Positions 26,959-35,775 of a stretch of 64,000 nucleotides of DNA are shown here, in pieces. Source of the DNA: Thalassovita mediterranea. GTDB lineage: Bacteria > Pseudomonadota > Alphaproteobacteria > Rhodobacterales > Rhodobacteraceae. A model generated the notes under the pieces. That model made no database searches. It saw only the letters and a program-made list of their open reading frames with translations, and was not told the origin of the DNA. Location: positions 62,001-126,000 of the forward strand of contig NZ_CYSF01000009.1 of assembly GCF_001458435.1 (NCBI RefSeq), written 5' to 3'. The first letter of the stretch is position 1. Each line of letters begins with the position of its first letter. Both the position numbers and the translations under genes were made by a program.

Positions 26959-28806
26959 TTAGCCAGCAGCCGCGCGACCAGCGCCCGTATCATCGCCTTG
27001 CTCATTCGCCTGACGGTGCCATAGCTGCGCGTAACGACCATCCTGCGCCAGCAGGTCGGCGTGACTGCCACGTTCGACAATCTCGCCCTTTTCCAGCACC
27101 ACGATCTGATCCGCATCGGCAATGGTAGACAGACGGTGGGCAATGGTGATCACGGTGCGGCCATGACCGGCGCGCGCCAGCGCGTCCTGAATGCCCTGCT
27201 CGGTTTCCGTATCCAGCGCCGATGTCGCCTCATCCAGCAGCAGGATCGGTGGGTTTTTCAGCAGGGTGCGGGCAATGCCGACTCGCTGTTTTTCACCACC
27301 TGACAGTTTCAGGCCGCGTTCACCCACGGCGGTATCATACCCCTCTGGCAGCGCCATGATGAAATCGTGGATCTGTGCGGATTTCGCCGCCCCTACAATC
27401 TCATCCTCGGTCGCGCCATCGCGGCCATAGGCGATGTTGTAGCGGATGGTGTCGTTGAACAGCACCGTGTCCTGCGGCACGACGCCGATCTGGGCGTGCA
27501 GGCTCTCCTGCGTGATGTCACGCACATCTTGGCCGTCAATCAACAGGGCGCCGGATTGCACATCATAAAAGCGGAACAACAACCGCCCGATGGTGGATTT
27601 GCCAGAGCCGGAGGAGCCGACGATCGCCACAGTTTTCCCCGGCTCGATATCCATCGACACACCCTTCAGAATGGGGCGTTCGGCGTCATAGCCAAAGGCC
27701 ACATCGCGCAGTTCTACATGACCGCCGGTCACTGCCAGATCGCCTGCGTTCGGTTTGTCCGACACCTCAGCCGGTTGTTCGAGGAGGTCAAACATTTCCC
27801 CCATATCAACAAGTGCCTGGCGGATTTCGCGATACACCGTCCCGAGGAAGTTGAGCGGCATGGTGATCTGGATCATGTAGGCGTTGACCATCACGAAATC
27901 GCCCACGGTCAAATCGCCACGTTCTACCCCAATGGCGGCCATCACCATGACAGCAACCAGCCCGCCGGTGATCAGGAACGCCTGACCAAAGTTCAGGAAG
28001 GCCAGCGAATAGGACGTCTTCAACGCGGCCTGTTCATAGCCCGCCATCGCCGCGTCATAACGCGCCGCCTCGCGCCGCTCAGCGCCAAAATACTTCACCG
28101 TTTCAAAGTTCAACAGGCTGTCGATCGCCTTTTGGTTCGCATCGGTGTCCTGATCATTCATCACCTTGCGCAGCTTCACCCGCCATTCGGTCACCGCAAA
28201 GGTAAACCAGACATACAGCGCGATGGTCAGCACCACGACCGCCAGATACCAAACATCAAACAGGAAGAACAAAACCCCTGCGATCATCACCAGTTCCAGA
28301 ACCAATGGCCCGATGGAGAACAAGAGGAAGCGCAGGAGGAATTCGACGCCCTTCACACCGCGTTCGATGATCCGGCTCAACCCGCCGGTTTTGCGGGTGA
28401 TGTGATAGCGCATCGACAGGCGATGGATGTGGGTAAATGTTTCTAGCGCCAGTTGCCGCAACGCGCGTTGGCCTACGGCGGCAAAGATCGCATCGCGCAG
28501 CTGTTGGAACCCGTTCGACATCAGGCGTGCGCCGCCATAGGCCAGCGTCAGGCCAACCGCGCCCATTGCCAGATCACTAACGCCTGCGCCCGCCAGAGCA
28601 TCCACTGCGTTTTTGTAAAGAAGCGGTGTCCAAACCGCGACAACCTTCGCCGCCAAAAGCGCCAGCATGGCAAAGACCACGCGGTATTTCACCCAAACCA
28701 GCTTTGGATCGCTGGGCCACAGATAGGGCGCGACACGGCGGATGGTGCGCCAGCCTGAGATCTGTTCGTCGTTGAGGTTGTTGGCTGTGTGTTGCAGGCG
28801 TCGCAT
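26959..28806 (-). CDS. Atm1/ABCB7-type ABC exporter, fused permease and ATPase
   Basis: A 615-residue half-transporter with six N-terminal membrane helices and a C-terminal ABC domain. The Atm1-family signatures are present: HRLSMRYHITRKTGGLSRIIERG near residue 128 and LLNFETVKYFGAE near 233. Walker A GSSGSGKST lies near 395, the ABC signature LSGGEKQR near 505, and Walker B LLLDEATSALD near 525. Relatives in mitochondria and alphaproteobacteria export glutathione-linked sulfur or metal compounds for Fe-S and heavy-metal homeostasis. It stands alone on the minus strand. Confidence 0.9.
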   Translation of the reverse strand: MRRLQHTANNLNDEQISGWRTIRRVAPYLWPSDPKLVWVKYRVVFAMLALLAAKVVAVWTPLLYKNAVDALAGAGVSDLAMGAVGLTLAYGGARLMSNGFQQLRDAIFAAVGQRALRQLALETFTHIHRLSMRYHITRKTGGLSRIIERGVKGVEFLLRFLLFSIGPLVLELVMIAGVLFFLFDVWYLAVVVLTIALYVWFTFAVTEWRVKLRKVMNDQDTDANQKAIDSLLNFETVKYFGAERREAARYDAAMAGYEQAALKTSYSLAFLNFGQAFLITGGLVAVMVMAAIGVERGDLTVGDFVMVNAYMIQITMPLNFLGTVYREIRQALVDMGEMFDLLEQPAEVSDKPNAGDLAVTGGHVELRDVAFGYDAERPILKGVSMDIEPGKTVAIVGSSGSGKSTIGRLLFRFYDVQSGALLIDGQDVRDITQESLHAQIGVVPQDTVLFNDTIRYNIAYGRDGATEDEIVGAAKSAQIHDFIMALPEGYDTAVGERGLKLSGGEKQRVGIARTLLKNPPILLLDEATSALDTETEQGIQDALARAGHGRTVITIAHRLSTIADADQIVVLEKGEIVERGSHADLLAQDGRYAQLWHRQANEQGDDTGAGRAAAG

Positions 28807-28910
28807 AGCTGGCTCTTTCTACTTTGGCCGCAGTGTATCAAGGCAGGGCTGCCGCGCGGCTAAGGAGATCACATAGTTGTGTGGCCGCGCTACGGCTAGG
28901 GGAAAGACGT

Positions 28911-28943
28911 AAAAAGCCGCGCACAGGGGGGTGCGCGGCTTTG
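28911..28943 (-). terminator. Intrinsic terminator of the LysM gene
   Basis: On the minus strand the stem AAAGCCGCGCAC / GTGCGCGGCTTT is followed by TTACG, the T-run being mostly inside the stem (AAAAAGCC on the plus strand). It lies 70 bases after the LysM stop, beyond the tandem repeats. Confidence 0.82.
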
Positions 28944-28958
28944 AACATGTGTTGTTTC

Positions 28959-29016
28959 GGCCCAGTTTACTCAGGCCCAATTTACTCAGGCCCAATTACG
29001 CTGGCCCAATTACTCC
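28959..29016. repeat. Four tandem 14-15 bp repeats carrying stop codons behind the LysM gene
   Basis: Four units of GGCCCA(A/G)TT(T)AC(T/G)C(A/T/C) lie head to tail at 28959-28973, 28974-28988, 28989-29002 and 29003-29016. On the minus strand each gives one TAA: at 29012, 28998, 28984 and 28969. The first is the LysM stop itself; together the four cover all three reading frames. Confidence 0.85.
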
Positions 29017-30614
29017 GGAACGGTAAAGATCTGACCCGGGTAGATCAGATCCGGGTTGCGGATCAGGCTGCGGTTTGCCTCAAACACCCGCACATAAAGG
29101 ATACCGTCACCGTAAGCGTCGCGCGCAATCGCCCAAAGGGTATTGCCCGGCTGTACGGTGACGACCCGCACTGGCGCTGTTTGTGGCGCACCCTCGGTGT
29201 CGGAATTGTCATTGCCACCCGCCGCTGCTGCGACTGCTTCGGGAGCTTCGCGTTTGAACGGGGTTTCAACACGCGCTGTCACCACGCCGTCCTCATCCAG
29301 CTGATCAATGCGCAGGGTATAGGTGCCGGGCGCGACATCGGCCAACATCAGAGACCAGCGCGCATCCTGTCCCACCGTCCCCTCTGCCACAACCGCGTTG
29401 TTGAGGTAGACGCGCAGGAAGGCACCGGCGGTGCCCCGTCCGGCCAGTTCAACCTCGCCAGCGGCACCATAGCTGATCGCATCCAGCATCAAGCCACCTT
29501 CCGGCGCTTCGGCAGCGGGTTGAATGACCTTCACACCATCTTGCCCCGCAATGATCACCGCAGGCGCGCTGGGGGTGGCATCGGCTGCCCCCTCTTCAGG
29601 TGCGTTTGCTGCCGTTTCCGAAGTAGCCTCTTCTACAGCAGTGGCCGTTTCCGTCGCGGATTGTTCCGCGGCGGTATCGTTCGCCGCATCAGCAACGCTC
29701 TGCTCTTCTGAGGCAGGCGCCGTAACGGTCGTGCCCTGCTGAGTATCTTCGCTGGTTGCTGCAGCGGATTCCGTCGTTGCCTCTGCGACAACAACTGGCG
29801 CCGCAATCGGCGCGATGATCACCTGCTCGGCAGAGCGCATGACCTTGTCACCATCACGCAGCTGCAGCGCCATTGCGCGGGGCTGGTCCGAAGGCGTCAA
29901 GGTAAGGAAGGCTGCGAACTTTCCATCATCGCCCACAATCAAGGACTCGATCACGGTGTCATCCAGCAGAACCTCCAGCGTGGCCCCACCGGGTGCTTCG
30001 CCAGCGATCTGCATGTTCCCATCCGCTTCGACACGCACCACGTCAAACGTGGGCGACAGGTCAGCAACTGTGGTTTCGACAGGCGCTGCGACCACTTCCG
30101 CCGGGGTTTCCACTGCCGCATCAGAGGTGTTCTCTAAAACGGTTGCGTTCGTGGCGGCGGCGTTGGCGTCCGACGCTGTTTCGCCCTCTGCCGCACCTTC
30201 TAGTGCAGTGGTCGCGGGAGAGGCTGCACCCTCGTCAGCTGCGGCAACCTCACCAGCGGGTGACACATCCGCCGCCTTTGGATCAGCTGCGGGTTCTTCG
30301 GCGGCCTCGGTGGGTTCAACAGCAGCGCCGTCGCCCTGCACATCCGCGGCATTTGCGACATCGCCCTGCGGCGCGTCGTTTGCTGCGGCCGCTTCATCTT
30401 GGACCGCTTCAGCAGTGGGTGCCTCAGGTTCGGTCGATGCGGGCTGCGCAGGTGCCGCTTCGGTGGCGACATCGGATTGCACCTCTGCCTCTTCGACGGC
30501 GGTATCATTCTGATCAAACACCCCCAGCCCGTAAAGCGCCAGCAACAGCGCGATCAACGCCCCGGCACCGTAGGCAAGCGTTTGGGTTGTGCTGGTCCCT
30601 GTTTCCTTGGTCAT
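29010..30614 (-). CDS. LysM domain protein with long Ala/Glu-rich linker
   Basis: A 534-residue envelope protein. A membrane helix near residues 13-31 ([19 protein letters not shown]) precedes about 170 residues of low-complexity Ala, Glu, Thr and Pro sequence. Two Ig-like or carbohydrate-binding-type beta units follow ([21 protein letters not shown] and [27 protein letters not shown]), separated by a second Ala-rich stretch. The C-terminus is a LysM peptidoglycan-binding domain ([18 protein letters not shown], ending [10 protein letters not shown]). A periplasmic protein spanning from inner membrane to cell wall is inferred. It is divergent from the LOG gene. Confidence 0.85.
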   Translation of the reverse strand: MTKETGTSTTQTLAYGAGALIALLLALYGLGVFDQNDTAVEEAEVQSDVATEAAPAQPASTEPEAPTAEAVQDEAAAANDAPQGDVANAADVQGDGAAVEPTEAAEEPAADPKAADVSPAGEVAAADEGAASPATTALEGAAEGETASDANAAATNATVLENTSDAAVETPAEVVAAPVETTVADLSPTFDVVRVEADGNMQIAGEAPGGATLEVLLDDTVIESLIVGDDGKFAAFLTLTPSDQPRAMALQLRDGDKVMRSAEQVIIAPIAAPVVVAEATTESAAATSEDTQQGTTVTAPASEEQSVADAANDTAAEQSATETATAVEEATSETAANAPEEGAADATPSAPAVIIAGQDGVKVIQPAAEAPEGGLMLDAISYGAAGEVELAGRGTAGAFLRVYLNNAVVAEGTVGQDARWSLMLADVAPGTYTLRIDQLDEDGVVTARVETPFKREAPEAVAAAAGGNDNSDTEGAPQTAPVRVVTVQPGNTLWAIARDAYGDGILYVRVFEANRSLIRNPDLIYPGQIFTVPE

Positions 30615-30755
30615 TGGTCTTCCTTCCCCCAGTGGCCCTTAACGAGGCCGGTCCGCGCATTACACCGTGGGACAAATTCCCCCATCCACGCGGTTGAGCT
30701 GCCCTTTTTTCAAGGCTATCAGGGTCACAAGCACGATTAGCCGAGGAAAATCAAG

Positions 30756-31316
30756 ATGATTACCCCTTCTGTCTGCGTCTTTTGTGGCGCACGTTCCGGG
30801 AATGACACGGCCTATGCCGAGGCAGCACACAACGTGGGCACGGCGTTAGCGCACAACAACTGGCGGCTGGTTTATGGCGCTGGTGATGTGGGCCTAATGG
30901 GAACCGTTGCGCGCGCCGCGCAGGACGCAGGTGGTGATACCTTTGGGGTGATCCCAACCCATCTGCTACAGGCCGAGGTCGGCAAAACCGATCTGTCGCG
31001 CTTTGTTGTCACCGAAAACATGCACGAACGCAAAAAGGTGATGTTCATGAACTGCGACGCCATCGTGGTGTTGCCCGGTGGTGCTGGATCACTGGATGAG
31101 TTTTTCGAAGTTCTGACATGGCGTCAGCTGCAACTACACCAAAAGCCGATTTTCCTTTTGAACACCAACGGGTTCTGGGATCCGCTTCTGGCACTGATTG
31201 AACATGTGATCGATCATGGGTTTGCCGATCAAAGTTTGCGCGAACTAATCCGCGCGGTTGCCGATACTGACGAGCTGGTTGCCGGATTAAAGAGCGCCTT
31301 GCCCAAGGTGGAATGA
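30756..31316 (+). CDS. LOG family protein (TIGR00730, nucleoside 5'-monophosphate phosphoribohydrolase type)
   Basis: A 186-residue Rossmann-fold protein. The motif MHERKKVMF (near residue 89) and the phosphate-binding PGGAGSLDE (near 107) identify the LOG family; the usual form of the latter is PGGxGTxxE, so Ser replaces Thr. LOG enzymes release free bases from cytokinin-type or normal nucleoside monophosphates; the physiological substrate in bacteria is mostly undefined. ATG 30756 has GAGGA 9 bases upstream. The gene is convergent with rarD. Confidence 0.9.
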   Translation: MITPSVCVFCGARSGNDTAYAEAAHNVGTALAHNNWRLVYGAGDVGLMGTVARAAQDAGGDTFGVIPTHLLQAEVGKTDLSRFVVTENMHERKKVMFMNCDAIVVLPGGAGSLDEFFEVLTWRQLQLHQKPIFLLNTNGFWDPLLALIEHVIDHGFADQSLRELIRAVADTDELVAGLKSALPKVE

Positions 31317-31354
31317 CCCGCACGCGCCCCGTGCTATGCGGCGCGGGGGCACAC

Positions 31355-32248
31355 TCAGGGCGTAGATGGCGTTTTGCGGCGCGCCTGCCAAAGGCTTGCC
31401 CCGCTATAAAGCGCCAGTGCCGTCCAGATCAGCGGGAAGGCCACCGCATGCCAGAACCCAAACGGTTCGGCAAACACCACAGTCGCCACCAGAAACTGCA
31501 GGGTCGGGTTCAGGTATTGCACCAGTCCGACCGTGGCCAGTTGCACGCGCTTGGTCGCATAGGAAAACAGAATCAGCGGCGTCGCGGTCAACGGGCCTGA
31601 TATGATCAGCAGCGCCAGATCCCCTGCCCCATTGCCCAATGGCGCCCCACCATCACGCCAGGCGAACAGCAACACAACGATGGCGATCGGGCTCAGCAAT
31701 AGCACCTCGACCATTACCGATAGCACCGGACCAAGCGGTAAGCGTTTCTTGATCACCCCATAAAGCCCAAAGGTCAGCGCAATAATCAGCGAAACCCACG
31801 GCGCGACCCCCAATCCGATGGTCAACACAATCACCGCCAGCGCGGCCAGCGCGACCGCAATGCCTTGCACCCGCCCCAACCGTTCGCGGAAAAACACGAC
31901 GCCCAGCAGAACCGACACCAGCGGAAAGATGTAATAGCCAAGCGATGCCTCTGTCGCCTTGCCAACCTGAACGGAAAAAATGAACAGGAACCAGTTCGCT
32001 GCAATCATCAGTGCCGCCACAGCCAGCACCAACACCTGCCTCGGTTGCCGCAGCACCGCAGGCAGATCCGCCAACCGCCCCTGAGCCGCCAACACCAACG
32101 CGAAGAAAACGCAGGACCAAAGCGTACGGTGCGCCAGAACCTCAAGCGGGGGAACATGGTCCAGCTGTTTGTAAAACAGCCCTGACAGCCCCCAGATCAC
32201 ACAGGCGGTGATCAGTGCCAGCACACCTGATTTCGTCTCTGACATCAT
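31355..32248 (-). CDS. rarD: EamA family transporter RarD
   Basis: A 297-residue membrane protein with ten hydrophobic segments. It carries the RarD features GLSGLFYKQLDHVPPLEVLAHR at the N-terminus and EASLGYYIFPLVSVLLG near residue 100, which separate RarD from other EamA proteins. RarD was named from chloramphenicol-sensitivity work, but the substrate is not known. A second ATG one codon in is equally likely as start. It is convergent with the LOG gene and lies about 110 bases downstream of the siderophore-interacting gene. Confidence 0.88.
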   Translation of the reverse strand: MMSETKSGVLALITACVIWGLSGLFYKQLDHVPPLEVLAHRTLWSCVFFALVLAAQGRLADLPAVLRQPRQVLVLAVAALMIAANWFLFIFSVQVGKATEASLGYYIFPLVSVLLGVVFFRERLGRVQGIAVALAALAVIVLTIGLGVAPWVSLIIALTFGLYGVIKKRLPLGPVLSVMVEVLLLSPIAIVVLLFAWRDGGAPLGNGAGDLALLIISGPLTATPLILFSYATKRVQLATVGLVQYLNPTLQFLVATVVFAEPFGFWHAVAFPLIWTALALYSGASLWQARRKTPSTP

Positions 32249-32361
32249 CCCCCCTATCCATCTGGTTCACCGCGCCACAATCGGCGCGGTGCTGCCAAAT
32301 CGCAAGAGGCATTGCCGCAGCCCCGTAGTCACCGCAAATAGGCGCACCGCAGGTTTGCGCG

Positions 32362-33165
32362 TCAGGCTGGAACGGCTGCTGGCTGATCCGACGCGCTGTC
32401 CTTCGCCTTGTCGGTTTTGTGCTGATCCTCGGTCCGGCCTGCGCGCCAGTAGCTGGACAAATAGAACTGATCGCGCGCTAGTCCGCGGTCAGTGCGGTAA
32501 TAGCTGCGCAGGACGCGCATGCTGTCAAATTCGCACGCCGTCCACACAAAAGGACGCCCCTGCCGCCAAGGCAGTTCTTTGATCGCTGCGACCAAGGCGC
32601 CGTTCAGTTGATCTGGTTGCGGGTTCACGACCCAGTGCACGGTCATTCCAGCAGGCAGATCCATAGGCTGTTTGTCAGCCTCACTGGTGACCTCGACCAC
32701 CACATCACCCTGCGCGGTTTCGGGCAGGCGTTCGATGTTGCACATCAGTGCTGGGATCGCGGTCATGTCGCCTACGATCAGGTACCAATCCGGGGCGGGA
32801 TCAGCCGCTGGATCAATCATTTTGATGGTGCCCGGACCGCCGATGGCAATGGTATCACCCGGCGCCGCCTTGAGCGCCCAATCGGTGGCCAACCCGCCGT
32901 TGTCCCCATGCAGGGCGAAATCAACGGTAATCTCGCCCGCCGCCACATCATGGGCGCGGATCGAATAGGTGCGCATCACAGGTCGGTCGGGGTTGGCCCG
33001 TGGCGCATCAGGGAAGATCAGTTTGATATACCCCCCCTCACACCCGGCTGGAAAATCCGCCAGCCCTGCCCCACCAAAGGTGATGCGGTACATGTTGGGC
33101 GTCACATGCGACACTGCATGCACAACTGCCTGACGAGGGGCGTTTGATTTCGAAGAGGTGGCCAT
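32362..33165 (-). CDS. Siderophore-interacting protein (ViuB-type flavin ferric reductase)
   Basis: A 267-residue cytoplasmic FAD-binding reductase that would release iron from imported ferric siderophores using NAD(P)H or ferredoxin. The FAD motif RTYSIR lies near residue 64, GDMTAIPAL near 132 in the nucleotide-binding part, and the typical C-terminal YYRTDRGLARDQFYLSSYWRAG near 222. No siderophore transport or synthesis genes are present here. The AT-rich stretch 33200-33240 upstream likely holds the promoter, but I could not assign an iron-regulator site. Confidence 0.88.
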   Translation of the reverse strand: MATSSKSNAPRQAVVHAVSHVTPNMYRITFGGAGLADFPAGCEGGYIKLIFPDAPRANPDRPVMRTYSIRAHDVAAGEITVDFALHGDNGGLATDWALKAAPGDTIAIGGPGTIKMIDPAADPAPDWYLIVGDMTAIPALMCNIERLPETAQGDVVVEVTSEADKQPMDLPAGMTVHWVVNPQPDQLNGALVAAIKELPWRQGRPFVWTACEFDSMRVLRSYYRTDRGLARDQFYLSSYWRAGRTEDQHKTDKAKDSASDQPAAVPA

Positions 33166-33263
33166 AGTCTAATCCTGTTTCACTGCGCGTTCTGCAGCCA
33201 ATATGATTAACCTAGTTTTTTTATCAAGTATACTTCATGCACATTCCCTGCCTATCCAGCGCA

Positions 33264-33300
33264 CATAAAAAAACCTGCGATCCAGATGGACCGCAGGTTC
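33264..33300 (-). terminator. Intrinsic terminator of sodB
   Basis: On the minus strand the stem AACCTGCG / CGCAGGTT with inner TCC/GGA pairing is followed by TTTTTTTATG, about 27 bases after the sodB stop. Confidence 0.9.
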
Positions 33301-33325
33301 GTGTCTTGCCGAATTGAGAGAGGGC

Positions 33326-33928
33326 TTAGCCCAGACGCGAAGCGACGTTTTCCCAGTTCACCAGCTTGTTCAGGAAGTTATCCAGGTAAGCAGGACGTTT
33401 GTTGCGGAAGTCGATGTAGTAGGAGTGTTCCCAAACATCACAACCCAGCAGCGCGGTCTGGCCGAAGCACAGCGGGTTCACGCCGTTTTCGGTTTTGGTC
33501 ACTTTCAGGCCACCATCGGTGTCCTTCACCAGCCAGCACCAGCCGGAACCGAACTGACCTGCGCCAGCGGCAGTAAATTCGGATTTGAAGGCGTCAACCG
33601 ACCCAAAGCTTTCAACGATGGCTTTTTCCAGTTCGCCGGGCATGGCGTTGCCCTGCGGGCCCATCATTTCCCAGAACTGGTTGTGGTTCCACAGCTGCGA
33701 AATGTTGTTGAAGATACCGTTCTGTGCAACCGCGTTGGCGTCGTAGGTGCCGGTGATGATCTCTTCCATCGATTTGTCGGCCCATTCGGTGCCTTCGATC
33801 AGCTTGTTGCCGTTCACAACATAGGCGTTGTGGTGCAGGTCGTGGTGGTATTCCAGCGTCTCTGCAGACATGCCCAGATCGGCCAGCGCGTCGTGAGCGT
33901 AAGGAAGGTCGGGAAGTTCGAATGCCAT
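33326..33928 (-). CDS. sodB: Superoxide dismutase [Fe] SodB
   Basis: A 200-residue Fe/Mn-family superoxide dismutase converting superoxide to hydrogen peroxide and oxygen in the cytoplasm (no signal peptide). Metal ligands are visible: His28 in EYHHDLHH, a His in LWNHNQFW near residue 80, and Asp and His in DVWEHSYYIDF near 160. The alphaproteobacterial pattern (QTALLGCDVWEHSYYIDFRN) is usually iron-dependent, but metal choice is not certain from sequence. It is monocistronic with its own terminator. Confidence 0.96.
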   Translation of the reverse strand: MAFELPDLPYAHDALADLGMSAETLEYHHDLHHNAYVVNGNKLIEGTEWADKSMEEIITGTYDANAVAQNGIFNNISQLWNHNQFWEMMGPQGNAMPGELEKAIVESFGSVDAFKSEFTAAGAGQFGSGWCWLVKDTDGGLKVTKTENGVNPLCFGQTALLGCDVWEHSYYIDFRNKRPAYLDNFLNKLVNWENVASRLG

Positions 33929-34069
33929 GGGGATGCTCCCTGTTCTAGTGCGGTTTCCGTTGGCCCTAGATGTGACAACTCACGCCGAAAGGTCAAGGAC
34001 AACGGATGATATTCCTACATAAATCCAAACAATCACGGTGTGTTTAGCGTCCGCGCCTAGGTGGCGCAG

Positions 34070-34501
34070 TTATTCGCTAACTTCGACGCAGGTACCGCGC
34101 CCACCGAAGGTGTTCAGAAAGTCATTCGGCCGCGCATTAAAAGTCGCCTTTTGGGTCCGTTTGTTGAACCTCAGATTGTAGGTGAAAACATCTACGGTAA
34201 ACCCATCCGGTTCCCTGATGTTGCGCAACACCCAGTCAACCGACAGGATTTTCTTGTCATCACGGATCACCTTGGCATCAATCGGTTCACCGAAAAAATG
34301 ATCGATGACCAGATCATAAACTTTCGCGTTATTGGAACCGGGGGTCCATTGCACCAGAATATCCGGGGAAATCCAATCACCAGGCTCGGCGCCTTTCACC
34401 TTGCAGTGCATTTCGATGGGCGCTTTGGTTTTGGCCGCCTGCGATACGGTCGGCAACGCCGCAACTGCGCCAACAACCAAACACTTCAAAAATGTATTCA
34501 A
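34070..34501 (-). CDS. Small secreted protein of unknown function, copy A of a tandem pair
   Basis: 143 residues if started at TTG 34501, which has GAGGAAAA 4-11 bases upstream and begins the signal peptide directly (MNTFLKCLVVGAVAALPTVSQAA). An ATG at 34534 would add 11 polar residues before the signal and has no ribosome site. The mature part has two cysteines that could pair (MHCKVKG... and GRGTCVEVSE) and many beta strands. It is clearly related to the next gene: CKV...WI(S/T)P..., D(A/L)VID, a DW V core, A-RP-D(F/Y)-N-F and a terminal GTC. I recognise no family. Composition is more AT-rich than the neighbours. Confidence 0.7.
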   Translation of the reverse strand: MNTFLKCLVVGAVAALPTVSQAAKTKAPIEMHCKVKGAEPGDWISPDILVQWTPGSNNAKVYDLVIDHFFGEPIDAKVIRDDKKILSVDWVLRNIREPDGFTVDVFTYNLRFNKRTQKATFNARPNDFLNTFGGRGTCVEVSE

Positions 34502-34643
34502 TTTATTTTCCTCATTCGTACATTCACAATCCATGCGTGCAGAACCTTACGCTTCAAACAGCAAGGCTAGGCACGATCGAATAACTATCGCGGAGATAAG
34601 TTCATAAGTTCAGCGCCCTAAGGCGTGATCACTCGCATATAGA

Positions 34644-35069
34644 TCAGCGACGTTCGCAGGTTCCAGACCGGCTGAAACTGTTTTTATAGTCACGCGGGCG
34701 GGCGACCACTTTGAACTTGTCATTCGTCTTTTTGTAGGTCGCTGAATAAACCATGCGGACGGTCTGGCCACTGCCAGAAACGGTATCCACCACCCAATCA
34801 AAGGTCGCGCGCCGGTCATTGTTTGCGACCAATTTGGCCTGGCTCGGCTCACCGTCGTTGACGTACGCGGTCAGTGGGTCAAGCACCAACGCATCGATTT
34901 TTCCGTCGGTATAGCGGAAATGGTACTCAGGGGTGATCCAGCCCTTTTCCTTGGTATTGGACACTTTGCAAACAAGGGTGGTGGTTTCAGCGGCCACAGG
35001 GGCAGCCACAGATGCCGCCAAAAGCAAAGAAGCTGAGAACAAATGAGGCGCTAGAAAGTTCTTGGACAT
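34644..35069 (-). CDS. Small secreted protein of unknown function, copy B of a tandem pair
   Basis: 141 residues with a clear signal peptide (LFSASLLLAASVAAPVAAE). The mature protein repeats the layout of the next minus-strand gene: LVCKVSNTKEKGWITPEY near the start, DALVLD and FDWVVDTV in the middle, and VVARPRDYKNSFSRSGTC at the end. A conserved disulfide between the first and last cysteine is inferred. The two genes are 142 bases apart on the same strand and may be cotranscribed. No function can be assigned; the neighbours (sodB and sarcosine oxidase) give no hint. Confidence 0.7.
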   Translation of the reverse strand: MSKNFLAPHLFSASLLLAASVAAPVAAETTTLVCKVSNTKEKGWITPEYHFRYTDGKIDALVLDPLTAYVNDGEPSQAKLVANNDRRATFDWVVDTVSGSGQTVRMVYSATYKKTNDKFKVVARPRDYKNSFSRSGTCERR

Positions 35070-35133
35070 ATCACATTCAATCTAATGGCAATTTTAAGCG
35101 CCAAAAAACCCGAAAAAGATGCACAGCACAAGA

Positions 35134-35164
35134 AGAAACGCCCGCAACAGTTGTTGTTGCGGGC
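35134..35164 (-). terminator. Intrinsic terminator of the sarcosine oxidase operon
   Basis: On the minus strand a perfect 10-bp stem GCCCGCAACA / TGTTGCGGGC with a 5-base loop is followed by GTTTCTTCTT. It lies 30 bases after the soxG stop. Confidence 0.85.
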
Positions 35165-35193
35165 GCTCTCAATGTCTTTACGTTGCGTGCGGA

Positions 35194-35775
35194 TCAGCCC
35201 AGATGGCCAACCTCGCCGCCGGTCTCAGAAGAGATACGCAGCAGATCAAAGGCATATTGCGCGACCGAGCGGAAGCAGATCACCTGCATCACACCGGGTT
35301 CAGGCGACCAGAAGGCGCCAGCCACCTGTGCCAGACGGGTACGGCGGATATCGCCGGGACCGAAGGCTTCGGGGCTGAAATCAACCGGTGCCACCTTGGC
35401 CATCACGTCACGCACCGCGCCATCATCGCCCGACAGGCGGAAGAAAGCACGCGCGTCGGACACGTTGGCCACCAGCGCATGTTCACCAGCCAGACCTTCG
35501 GTCAGGGCGGCAACAGTTGCGTCAACGCTCGCATAGTCCACCAGAACCAGCAGTTCGTCCGGCGACATCCATGCCACGGTGGCGTTTTCACCGATGGAGA
35601 TCTTGCGCTGCGCAGGCAGTGCCAGACCGGTCACCTTTTCCACCGCAGCGGCAAAGCCCGCGCTGGCGAAGTCGCCGCGCAGGGTGATCATCCCCTGCAC
35701 GCCCAGTTCCTCTACCCGGACAAACCCGTCAGAGTGTGCGCCGTTCAGCGCCGATTGCAGCAGAGCCTCAGACAT
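35194..35775 (-). CDS. soxG: Sarcosine oxidase subunit gamma
   Basis: A 193-residue subunit of heterotetrameric sarcosine oxidase with the GcvT-like fold (SPDELLVLVDYASVDATVAAL; DARAFFRLSGDDG...VRDVMAKVAPVDF). It has no cofactor of its own and supports the alpha subunit. The start MSEALLQSALNG at 35775 overlaps the soxA stop by 8 bases; a longer frame reading back into soxA is not supported. It is the last gene of soxBDAG. Confidence 0.93.
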   Translation of the reverse strand: MSEALLQSALNGAHSDGFVRVEELGVQGMITLRGDFASAGFAAAVEKVTGLALPAQRKISIGENATVAWMSPDELLVLVDYASVDATVAALTEGLAGEHALVANVSDARAFFRLSGDDGAVRDVMAKVAPVDFSPEAFGPGDIRRTRLAQVAGAFWSPEPGVMQVICFRSVAQYAFDLLRISSETGGEVGHLG

